Source of the DNA: Saprospiraceae bacterium UBA6168 | GTDB taxonomy: Bacteria; Bacteroidota; Bacteroidia; Chitinophagales; Saprospiraceae | DNA: 17,945 nt | Direction: 5' to 3' | Assembly: GCA_002435785.1 (NCBI GenBank) | Contig: DIUC01000054.1 | Location: 1 to 17,945, forward strand | In this document: positions 1 through 5,412 of the stretch, piece by piece | How the letters are laid out: every line of letters starts with the position of its first letter | Numbering within the stretch: the stretch's first letter is position 1 | Position numbers and translations under genes: made by a program | The notes under the pieces: generated by a model | The model's database searches: none | What the model saw: the letters and a program-made list of their open reading frames with translations, nothing else | Told to the model about the DNA's origin: nothing

Positions 1-179
1 ACCATTCCGCTTTGAGGGGATTCAATATTTCCATCAATGCTAGTAATATGGCCTTTCACAATCAGTTCGCTTTCGTGCGCCATTTGAATGAAAGTCATTA
101 ATGATTTTCTAAAAATAATCGTGCTTCCAAGTGCAAAAAATGCAGCAACTAAACAAAGCAGTGTCTTTAAAATGTTCAT
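1..179 (-). CDS. Hypothetical secreted or membrane-anchored protein, partial (C-terminus cut by window edge)
   Basis: An open frame starts at an ATG (177-179, minus strand) and runs off the left edge with no stop, giving 59 full codons. The N-terminus begins MNILKTLLCLVAAFFALG, a short basic start followed by a hydrophobic stretch typical of a signal peptide or membrane anchor. It is followed by a region reading SELIVKGHITSIDGN. I do not recognise the family, and too little is present to assign a function. It lies downstream of the RloA/RloB operon on the same strand, but 456 bases of palindrome-rich spacer separate them, so co-transcription is doubtful. Base composition is AT-rich like the defence genes. 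The start is supported by the hydrophobic N-terminus directly after the ATG. Confidence 0.6.
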   Translation of the reverse strand, partial: MNILKTLLCLVAAFFALGSTIIFRKSLMTFIQMAHESELIVKGHITSIDGNIESPQSGM

Positions 180-192
180 TTGATATTGTTTT

Positions 193-209
193 CTGGTACG
201 AATTACCAG
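193..209. repeat. Small inverted repeat upstream of the edge gene
   Basis: CTGGTA (193-198) and TACCAG (204-209) form a 6-bp inverted repeat with a 5-nt spacer, 14 bases upstream of the start codon of the partial gene at 1-179. It could be an operator or a leader hairpin. At this length it may also be chance. Confidence 0.3.
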
Positions 210-283
210 TGATAAATTCAATGTGGTAACCAATTCTTCGAAGCAATCGCTGCATTGAGTTATCAGGAATTTTATACTAATCG

Positions 284-310
284 CTAGCGAGCAAAGCTAG
301 GCTTTTTTTT
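284..310 (+). terminator. Weak terminator-like stem with T8 run
   Basis: CTAGC (284-288) pairs with GCTAG (296-300), followed by GC and eight T residues (303-310). The stem is only 5 bp. It has the shape of an intrinsic terminator read on the plus strand, but no plus-strand gene precedes it in the window. Confidence 0.25.
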
Positions 311-320
311 AAGAAGGAAA

Positions 321-351
321 CCGATACGATTGCTCAAAGCAATCGTATCGG
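321..351. repeat. Palindrome copy 1 (14-bp stem, CAA loop)
   Basis: CCGATACGATTGCT (321-334) and AGCAATCGTATCGG (338-351) are exact reverse complements around a CAA loop. The same 13-base core recurs at 393-427 with a TTG loop, so the two copies are in opposite orientation. This is the arrangement of paired REP/BIME-like elements. Confidence 0.85.
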
Positions 352-369
352 TGGGAGCATAAAACCTTG

Positions 370-460
370 GGTAGTGGGTCAAAAGGGTTGGCAAGCGATA
401 CGATTGCTTTGAGCAATCGTATCGCTTTTGGGCTTCTTTCAACCCAATTGGCCCACTACC
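370..460. repeat. Palindrome copy 2 nested in a larger inverted repeat
   Basis: The inner palindrome is a 16-bp perfect stem (393-408 with 412-427) around a TTG loop. It shares the core CGATACGATTGCT with copy 1. Outside it, GGGTTG (385-390) pairs with CAACCC (440-445), and GGTAGTGGG (370-378) pairs with CCCACTACC (452-460). The whole 91 bases could fold as one long interrupted hairpin or cruciform. Confidence 0.8.
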
Positions 461-500
461 AAACCTTGCGGCTTTGCGTCCTTGCCGAGCTAGGATATAC

Positions 501-552
501 ACCGCTAAAACTTTAGCGGTGATAGCCTTGGGAAGGTGTCACCGCTTTTTTT
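501..552 (+). terminator. Two overlapping hairpins, the second terminator-like with a T7 run
   Basis: Hairpin A is ACCGCTAAA (501-509) with TTTAGCGGT (512-520). Hairpin B is AGCGGTGA (515-522) with TCACCGCT (539-546), enclosing a small inner stem CCTT/AAGG (526-529 with 533-536) and followed by T7 (546-552). The two share bases 515-520, so they cannot form together. Hairpin B has the form of a plus-strand intrinsic terminator. No plus-strand gene precedes it here, so it may end an unseen small RNA or only mark a repeat. Confidence 0.45.
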
Positions 553-635
553 GTTATAGCAAGTTTTTAGGAATTTCTGGACTTAGATGCTGTTTTGGAA
601 ATGCTTGGCACAATGGGGAACACACAACCGGTTTT

Positions 636-1355
636 CTATTTAGCATTCTCTTCTTGAATTATTTTTTCCAAACCGAAAAGTTCTGCAACCAATTTATGGA
701 CCATCGTGCAAGGATTTTGAGTGGCGTAGTCGTGTTGTTCTTCATAAGTTTTCTCAAGGGTTGTAGCGTTCCTTATTGCATCTTCACGACTTCCATAAGT
801 TTCAAGAAGTGTAAACATTTCAGTGCTATTCTTTTTGTATTTGTAGTCTTTTAATCCTTTTTCCTGAAAATTCCCCTCAATCAAGTCTTGATATTGCCTG
901 CGACTTATTCCTGTATTGTAGTAATGAAAATGTAGAAGATACCAAAGCTCAAATGCCTCATTCGTCCATGCACAATCTACTTCAGGTCTATTGGCAATGC
1001 AAGTTTGAATTGCTGAATTAAATGATTGTTCAGTAAAACTGTCTTTATCAAATACAATCCACAATTTGTCAATAGTTCTGTTCGTTTGTATCTGCCATTC
1101 ACTTCTTAGCTCCATCGCTTTCTTTACAAGAGAAGTTGTGTTATTACCAGTGCCGACAATCTTAAAATCACAAACATCTAGAACTCCTTTTGGTAAATCA
1201 TCTTTCAATGATTCAAAGTAATTTGGCTCTGTCTTTTCTCCTTCACACACAATCAAGAAGAACCTGCGCTTAGATTTTGTTTCTTCTAAACGTTTGGATT
1301 CAATCCTATCGTGCCTTTTCTTAATGTGGTTTTGGATTTTTATCTTTCTTGCCAT
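636..1355 (-). CDS. rloB: RloB-like TOPRIM-fold protein, second gene of a putative RloA/RloB defence operon
   Basis: This 239-residue protein matches the RloB-like family (Pfam RloB), a TOPRIM-like family whose genes are often next to AAA ATPases and restriction systems. Visible signatures are a basic N-terminus (about 1-32), the acidic motif VCEGEKTEPNYF (about 36-47), VFDKDSF (101-107) with the paired aspartates expected of a TOPRIM metal site, NEAFELWYLLHF (132-143), and a C-terminal NPCTMVHKLV (214-223). All candidate catalytic acids are present and the length is normal, so it looks intact. Its start overlaps the 3' end of the upstream ATPase gene by 16 bases, which implies translational coupling and a joint complex. 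By analogy with other ATPase-plus-TOPRIM systems such as OLD and PARIS, it may be the nuclease effector released or activated by the ATPase. That role is inferred; the family assignment rests on the motifs. Confidence 0.85.
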   Translation of the reverse strand: MARKIKIQNHIKKRHDRIESKRLEETKSKRRFFLIVCEGEKTEPNYFESLKDDLPKGVLDVCDFKIVGTGNNTTSLVKKAMELRSEWQIQTNRTIDKLWIVFDKDSFTEQSFNSAIQTCIANRPEVDCAWTNEAFELWYLLHFHYYNTGISRRQYQDLIEGNFQEKGLKDYKYKKNSTEMFTLLETYGSREDAIRNATTLEKTYEEQHDYATQNPCTMVHKLVAELFGLEKIIQEENAK

Positions 1356-2641
1356 TCCTTTAAGATTTTTGTGATGTCACCAACATAAGGAATAGCACCA
1401 TATCTTCCCTGAATGTAGTCACTTTCAAAAGAACGGTCTTTACGAATTTTACTGCCATCTTCTTCTCTGTATTCAACCAAAGAGTATAAGTCAGATGCTC
1501 CGTATTTATCCTTTTCAACAAAGTAGATTTGGTCTCTCCTGATCTTTGCATACCTATCATCCAATAAGTTTGTGTCATGGGTTGTAAAGATTAATTGAGC
1601 ATTATTGGGGTTGTCTTTTTTTGAGTTGAACAGCCGTGTAATAGCTAAGGTAATTAATGGATGCAAACTAGAATCAAGCTCGTCAATCACTAAAACTCCA
1701 CCATCATGAAGAACATCAAATATAGGCCCTGAGATATTGAATACTTTGTTAGTTCCAGCAGATTCTTGGCTTCGCATGTCAAATTCTACTTCACCAACAG
1801 GTGCATTATTTTTGTCAAACTTTTTGTGCAGTGTTTTAATTTTGAAACGATATGCACCTTCCAAGTCTTTAATCAATAGCTTGACCAAATTTTCTGGAGC
1901 ATCTTCTGGAATTCGTTTGGGATCAAATTTTTCTTTATTAATTGATAATCCGTCAAAACCAAGGTCTAATTTATCATAAAAATCGCTCAATGATTTTGCG
2001 GTCTTCTTGTTGTCTAACATCTTGAAAGTAACCATCTCATAGTTTTCATGTGTTAAACCAGAAATTGCAATAAAATTGTCGAACCACTTCATAATCCTTT
2101 TTGCGATTATTCCATTGAATTGGTCAACGACAGAAAGAAATAAAGCGTTGTTTCTTGTTTTGTCTTCTAAGTTTATCCCTTCCTTATATGAAGCAGAAAC
2201 GTCAATTCCATCACCTTGGCGAATGAAGTGGAGTTTCTCAGCATTCTTCTTTGATTCGTATAGCCATTCCGCAACAACTTCTTTGTCTGTCACTTCAAAG
2301 CCATATCGATAGCGAACGCCTAAAATCTCAAATAATACTTCAAAATGAGATGGACTTTTTTCAGTTTCAGTGTTTAACAAAAAGGGGGTTACATCTAAAG
2401 GTTTGGTAGATGATTGATTGAATGAGAGCATCACAATTCGTTTCATCGTGCTCATAGCACGAATGAAATTTGATTTCCCGCTTGCATTTGCTCCATAAAT
2501 GATAGCACCTTTCAATAGAGTATGTCTTTCGGAGATAACGATATTGGTCTCCTTGTGATCGCTTATACTAGAAGCGACCAAACTCAAAGTTTTTTTCTCT
2601 CGGAAAGAGAGGTAATTGCCAACACTAAATTCAAGCAGCAT
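1340..2641 (-). CDS. rloA: AAA/ABC-type ATPase, RloA-like (AAA_15/AAA_21), first gene of the putative defence operon
   Basis: This 433-residue ATPase has the SMC/ABC-like layout of the AAA_15/AAA_21 families. The N-terminus MLLEFSVGNYLSFRE is typical. Walker A is GANASGKS (50-57), the ABC-signature-like segment is ESAGTNKV (293-300), Walker B is VLVIDELD (316-323) with the adjacent SSLHP D-loop region, and the switch histidine is in TTHD (353-356). All nucleotide-binding elements are intact. The C-terminal RYGAIPYVGD (about 413-422) is typical of RloA-type proteins paired with RloB. It is the promoter-proximal gene and overlaps the downstream rloB by 16 bases. Family relatives sense phage or DNA and control a partner nuclease; here that is inferred from the pairing. 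Base composition is clearly lower in GC than the core genes from 3446 onward, consistent with acquisition by transfer. Confidence 0.9.
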   Translation of the reverse strand: MLLEFSVGNYLSFREKKTLSLVASSISDHKETNIVISERHTLLKGAIIYGANASGKSNFIRAMSTMKRIVMLSFNQSSTKPLDVTPFLLNTETEKSPSHFEVLFEILGVRYRYGFEVTDKEVVAEWLYESKKNAEKLHFIRQGDGIDVSASYKEGINLEDKTRNNALFLSVVDQFNGIIAKRIMKWFDNFIAISGLTHENYEMVTFKMLDNKKTAKSLSDFYDKLDLGFDGLSINKEKFDPKRIPEDAPENLVKLLIKDLEGAYRFKIKTLHKKFDKNNAPVGEVEFDMRSQESAGTNKVFNISGPIFDVLHDGGVLVIDELDSSLHPLITLAITRLFNSKKDNPNNAQLIFTTHDTNLLDDRYAKIRRDQIYFVEKDKYGASDLYSLVEYREEDGSKIRKDRSFESDYIQGRYGAIPYVGDITKILKEWQER

Positions 2642-2667
2642 ATTTATAGTTCGTTGTAATTGTGTCG

Positions 2668-2702
2668 CAAATGTACAAGATTTTGCATCTAAAATGCAAA
2701 AT
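2668..2702 (-). promoter_or_regulatory. Promoter of the rloA-rloB operon with an embedded palindromic operator-like site
   Basis: On the minus strand, TACATTTG (2675 to 2668) matches the Bacteroidota -7 consensus TAnnTTTG exactly. TTTTG (2701 to 2697) lies 21 bases further upstream, at the right distance for the -33 element. Between and overlapping them, ATTTTGCAT (2680-2688) and ATGCAAAAT (2694-2702) form a perfect 9-bp inverted repeat with a 5-nt spacer. A dimeric regulator bound there would block the -33/-7 spacer. Transcription would start about 20 bases upstream of the rloA ATG at 2641. Confidence 0.6.
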
Positions 2703-2746
2703 GATGAGAAAAATTCTCAAAAATAGATTGTTTTAATCCTGTGGCA

Positions 2747-2931
2747 TTAGAAGCATTGTCGAATCCTCACCTGCACCCTCACCCCGCCGAAGCATCCGCA
2801 TCGCTGACTGCAATCTCATATTGCTTCCCATACAACTCATTGAAGAGCGCCATCCGCTTCGCCACGTTCTCCAATCCAGCGCTCTTTTGTCGGCGCTGGC
2901 TTTCGGTCTTGATGGCTTTCGAGCGCTTACG
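2747..2931 (-). pseudogene. Degraded 3' end of a LytS/GHKL-type sensor histidine kinase gene (remnant 1)
   Basis: Directly after the xisI stop, on the minus strand, a frame with no start codon of its own reads AIKTESQRRQKSAGLENV, then AKRMALFNELYGKQYEIAV, then SDADASAG and a stop at 2779-2781. This resembles the end of the GHKL ATPase domain of Bacteroidota LytS-like sensor kinases, where a GxGLxNVxxRxxL segment leads into the last strands. Moving to the next frame at the stop restores the expected ending, VRVQVRIRQCF, up to a stop at 2747-2749. So there appears to be one frameshift near the end and loss of everything upstream. The family assignment is from recall of the motif pattern. The alternative is chance similarity, made less likely by a second, related tail on the other side of xisI. 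Confidence 0.5.
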
Positions 2932-3268
2932 CTATCGCAAACCCCGAATCTGCCCGCTTAGCAGGGGCTTGAAAACCAAGCACAAGGTCAGTTTTCTCCA
3001 CGCCCTTGTCGAGCAGGATTTGGCCAATGGCAAGGTCGGTGCCATCGTGGTGGAGCCAAACCTTCCCATCTTGCTTCACTTCGATATGGGCAACGCTGCC
3101 GTACATGCGGTGCATACCACGCCAGCCGTCTTTGAACAAGAGGTATTGCCCTTTTTCTTCGTCCAATAACACCTCAAACCTGACATCTGGGATGCCCTTG
3201 GAAAGTTTTTCTGAAAGGTCGGAAAGCAGGGCTTTCACGATAGATTTATGGCGATTCAACTTTTCCAT
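2927..3268 (-). CDS. xisI: XisI family protein (fdxN element excision controlling factor)
   Basis: This 113-residue protein has the full length and sequence pattern of the XisI family. The N-terminus reads MEKLNRHKSIVKALLSDL, the middle has the conserved block YLLFKDGWRGMHRMYGSVAH (about 47-66) followed by IEVKQDGKVWLHHDGTD, and the C-terminus has GVEKTDLVLGFQAP and a final FAIA. In heterocystous cyanobacteria XisI acts with XisH and the recombinase XisF in excision of the fdxN element. Homologues are also common in filamentous and gliding Bacteroidota without that element, where their role is unknown. The usual partner xisH, normally just upstream, is absent; the upstream neighbour here is a gene remnant and then a methyltransferase. 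The gene is intact and starts at an ATG preceded by ATTGAAAC. The GC content fits the core, unlike the defence genes beyond it. Confidence 0.9.
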   Translation of the reverse strand: MEKLNRHKSIVKALLSDLSEKLSKGIPDVRFEVLLDEEKGQYLLFKDGWRGMHRMYGSVAHIEVKQDGKVWLHHDGTDLAIGQILLDKGVEKTDLVLGFQAPAKRADSGFAIA

Positions 3269-3286
3269 GTTTCAATGATTTGAATG

Positions 3287-3370
3287 TCAGAATTGTAAAC
3301 CACCCCTCACCACCGTCCCCACATCCCCTGCCTCCGCATCCACATCACTCACCATTATCTCACAATACAT
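3287..3370 (-). pseudogene. Second degraded sensor-kinase-like gene tail (remnant 2)
   Basis: On the minus strand, between the methyltransferase stop and xisI, a short frame reads MYCEIMVSDVDAEAGDVG and then TVVRGGLQF before a stop at 3287-3289. It matches remnant 1 at the same place: YEIAVSDADASAG on one side and YCEIMVSDVDAEAG on the other. The DNA is also visibly alike (the plus strand has CTCACC..CCCC..CCGCATC in both). The segment GTVV is where LytS-like kinases have a GTRV-type strand. Only about 27 codons survive, so this is a fragment, not a gene. Similarity fades upstream of the tyrosine. Confidence 0.4.
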
Positions 3371-3445
3371 ACTGGTGTCGTGGCTGGCTTGGCTGGGCAA
3401 TCTTCTTTGTGGAAGCGTGGATTTGGCAGCAAATGCGTCCATGAC

Positions 3446-4258
3446 TCATGTCTTCTCCACCACCACCTCCATCATCATTGGGCAGAGAATCATCCCTTGT
3501 GGCATAGCGGTTAGTGCCTGTAAATCGGCCAACGCATTTTCCACTTCTTCCTCCGTAATCAAGCCACGCTCGACAAGCTTGGGCAGGTAAATGTTCAGGA
3601 AAGAATAGGGCCACTCCCAAGTCAAGTCGGTTGGGCGGGCCAGTTTGGACATGGAGCGGACGTTTAACACTTTCAGCCCCAGGGCTTCGGCTATGGCGGG
3701 TATCCTGCGTCCAACGTCAATATCGCCGGGCTGCCCGTGCTTCATGGAACGATAGACAGCGGCAATGCCCTTTTTCAAGTGGGGTAGGGGCGGTTCGGTC
3801 TGGAAGGTCGTCCAGTCGAAATACTCTTGGATGACCATGCGACCACCGGGTTTGAGGGCTGCCTGCACCTTGGCCAGCACCTCCTCCGGGTTTGGTACCC
3901 AAGCCAGCGCCCAGCGACAGTACATGCCGTCAAGGCTGTTGGGTGCCAACTCCATTTCATCGAAGGAACAGGTGCGAAGCTCAATGGGCAGTGCGTGTAG
4001 TTCTGCTTGCTTGCGCAATGTGGTGACGTAGTTCGGCGAGAGGTCCACGCCAATCACCTTGCCTGTTTGGGCGACGATGTAGGCCAGTTCCGTGGTGCAA
4101 AAGCCGGGGCCGCAACCCAAGTCGAGGAGCGTTTGACCGGGGCCAAAGCCACCAAGCTCCCAGCCCCGCCGGGCCTCACTTGACCATACTTGGTGCTGTA
4201 ATCCCAAACGATGCAGTTCGGCCTGTTCCGTGCCGAGGATGTAGGCGTTTTCTTCCAT
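3446..4258 (-). CDS. Class I SAM-dependent methyltransferase
   Basis: The 270-residue protein is a Rossmann-fold methyltransferase of the Methyltransf_11/25/31 type. Motif I, which binds S-adenosylmethionine, is LLDLGCGPG (44-52). The acidic residue at the end of strand 2 is in VIGVDLSP (68-75), and the post-motif region has LKPGGRMVIQEYFDW. The N-terminus (ENAYILGTEQAELHRLGLQ) is typical of small-molecule methyltransferases of this group, and the C-terminal third may form the substrate lid. The substrate cannot be told from sequence. The start ATG follows a G-free leader only 27 bases after the upstream secreted DUF1028 gene, so the two are probably co-transcribed although their functions look unrelated. 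The protein is complete with no missing motif. Confidence 0.88.
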   Translation of the reverse strand: MEENAYILGTEQAELHRLGLQHQVWSSEARRGWELGGFGPGQTLLDLGCGPGFCTTELAYIVAQTGKVIGVDLSPNYVTTLRKQAELHALPIELRTCSFDEMELAPNSLDGMYCRWALAWVPNPEEVLAKVQAALKPGGRMVIQEYFDWTTFQTEPPLPHLKKGIAAVYRSMKHGQPGDIDVGRRIPAIAEALGLKVLNVRSMSKLARPTDLTWEWPYSFLNIYLPKLVERGLITEEEVENALADLQALTAMPQGMILCPMMMEVVVEKT

Positions 4259-4285
4259 GTTGAATATGAGAATTGAGTTATTGGG

Positions 4286-5308
4286 TTATTGGTTTACCAC
4301 CAATTTCTCCCAACCAATCTGCCCATCTGCGGCGGTGAGCTTAACGAGATAAACGCCAGGTTTTCCCACCAAAACTGGCTGGTCAAGCTCGATGTTTGGG
4401 AGGTGCAGGCAACGCTTGCCCGTGGCATCAAAAACCTCCAACTGAAGCCCGGCGGGTATTGCGCCAGCGAACTTCAACCGGAACGCCCCGCTCGTCGGGT
4501 TTGGCGATAGGCTGAACTGGAAATCCTGCTTTTTTTCAGTGGTGAAACTTGGCTGGCATGGAGCGGCAATGTCGAACAGCGCCTGCAACGAATCAATCGG
4601 CTCAATGCCGACGGGATTGTAGGCAACGAAGAGCCGGAGCATGGGGTCGGCAGCATCGTCGCCGGGCTTGGCCACTTTGATGAAAGCGAACATGGCCGAG
4701 GTGCCATTGCTCAGGCAGCGGGTGTCGGCACCGGGCACTTTTGCGCCCTGCATGGCGGCCATGATGCGCTCGGAGAGGCATTTGCCAGCGGCCTCCGCAG
4801 CTAAGAAGCGGGCCTCCATCGAATCGAGGATGCCCTGTCCGAGCAGGATGTTGCCCTGGATGGCGTAGTTTGGCCCGGTCACGTGGTTTTTATAGTCGAA
4901 ACAATTGGCCCCAGTGTAGCCAGCCGCCATCGGTTGACCGCCGATAAGGGCTGCCACGCCGTATTGGCGAACGCCCGGATTGCCTTGCAGGTCATTGGCA
5001 GCGAGCCAGTTCACCACCTGTTGTGGGGTATTGCCGTTTGCGAGCAGTTCGGCAGCATTATCTTGGTTGCCAGCGAGGTACGAAGCTTGGGTGTTGATGG
5101 CACCGATGCCGGGCAGCAGGTCGCCGAGGAAGTCGGGGTCGTCGAAGGGGAAGAAAAGTGCCAGGTTATCGGCACTGATGCAGGAGGCCCCGGCGCTGCC
5201 CACCTCACCCGTGCCGCTGTCCACGGCTACGATGGAGAAGGTGTCCTGGGCATTTGCGAAGCCAAGAAAACCGAAAATCAGGAAAAGGTTGGAGGCAAGA
5301 TTTTTCAT
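4286..5308 (-). CDS. Secreted DUF1028 family protein with T9SS C-terminal sorting domain
   Basis: The 340-residue protein has a signal peptide (about 1-20, hydrophobic LFLIFGFLGFANA, likely cleaved before QDTFS). A DUF1028 domain follows (about 22-255), opening with the family hallmark TFSIVAVDSGTGEVGSAGAS and containing NPGVRQYGVAALI and GPNYAIQGNILLG. DUF1028 belongs to the Ntn-hydrolase-like proteins; its substrate is not established. The last ~75 residues form a type A T9SS sorting domain, with FSLSPNPTSGAFRL at about 265-278 and the end GVYLVKLTAADGQIGWEKLVV. The mature protein should therefore cross the outer membrane by T9SS and be surface-attached or released. It is divergent from another T9SS cargo gene at 5413 and is followed closely by a methyltransferase. 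Confidence 0.85.
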   Translation of the reverse strand: MKNLASNLFLIFGFLGFANAQDTFSIVAVDSGTGEVGSAGASCISADNLALFFPFDDPDFLGDLLPGIGAINTQASYLAGNQDNAAELLANGNTPQQVVNWLAANDLQGNPGVRQYGVAALIGGQPMAAGYTGANCFDYKNHVTGPNYAIQGNILLGQGILDSMEARFLAAEAAGKCLSERIMAAMQGAKVPGADTRCLSNGTSAMFAFIKVAKPGDDAADPMLRLFVAYNPVGIEPIDSLQALFDIAAPCQPSFTTEKKQDFQFSLSPNPTSGAFRLKFAGAIPAGLQLEVFDATGKRCLHLPNIELDQPVLVGKPGVYLVKLTAADGQIGWEKLVVNQ

Positions 5309-5347
5309 GTTTCAATCAATTTATTCAAGATGAAATGGTGAGATGAA

Positions 5348-5355
5348 CAAAGGTA
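5348..5355 (-). promoter_or_regulatory. -7 box for the DUF1028 gene
   Basis: CAAAGGTA on the plus strand reads TACCTTTG on the minus strand, an exact TAnnTTTG match 40 bases upstream of the start codon at 5308. No clear -33 TTG was found at the usual spacing, so this rests on the -7 box and position alone. Confidence 0.4.
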
Positions 5356-5386
5356 GCCAAAACTAAAATACATGCCTTAAATCCAG

Positions 5387-5394
5387 TAGATTTG
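5387..5394 (+). promoter_or_regulatory. -7 box for the secreted PKD/glycosidase-like gene
   Basis: TAGATTTG matches TAnnTTTG and lies 18 bases upstream of the ATG at 5413. The in-frame TTG at 5392 falls inside this box, which argues that the ATG, not the TTG, is the start. No convincing -33 element is visible. Confidence 0.4.
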
Positions 5395-5412
5395 TCCGCA
5401 AAACCGTATAAT

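Larger units (their letters stand above)
180..635. other. 456-base gene-free spacer rich in palindromes
   Basis: No convincing gene is present. The spacer holds, in order: a small inverted repeat (193-209), a weak stem plus T-run (284-310), two related near-perfect palindromes in opposite orientation (321-351 and 393-427), an outer inverted repeat around the second one (370-378 with 452-460, and 385-390 with 440-445), a short hairpin (501-520), and a terminator-like structure with a T7 run (515-552). Open frames here are made largely of palindrome sequence and look non-coding. Bases 553-635 show nothing recognisable beyond the 3' flank of the RloB gene. Confidence 0.7.

Noticed and set aside
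321..427. Possible CRISPR repeats from the two palindromes
   Set aside because: There are only two copies, in opposite orientation, with self-complementary repeats and no cas genes nearby.
284..502. 72-codon minus-strand open frame in the left spacer
   Set aside because: It is made almost entirely of the two palindromes and their flanks, has no recognisable domain, and its codons follow the repeat symmetry.
474..854. 126-codon plus-strand open frame
   Set aside because: More than half overlaps rloB on the other strand, and the protein is Phe/Cys-rich in the way antisense frames of AT-rich genes are.
2741..3169. 142-codon plus-strand open frame
   Set aside because: It runs antisense to xisI and the kinase remnant; the minus strand gives clear XisI and kinase-like similarity.
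5392..5412. TTG start 21 bases upstream for the secreted protein
   Set aside because: The TTG lies inside a TAnnTTTG promoter box and would put polar residues before an otherwise clean signal peptide starting at 5413.
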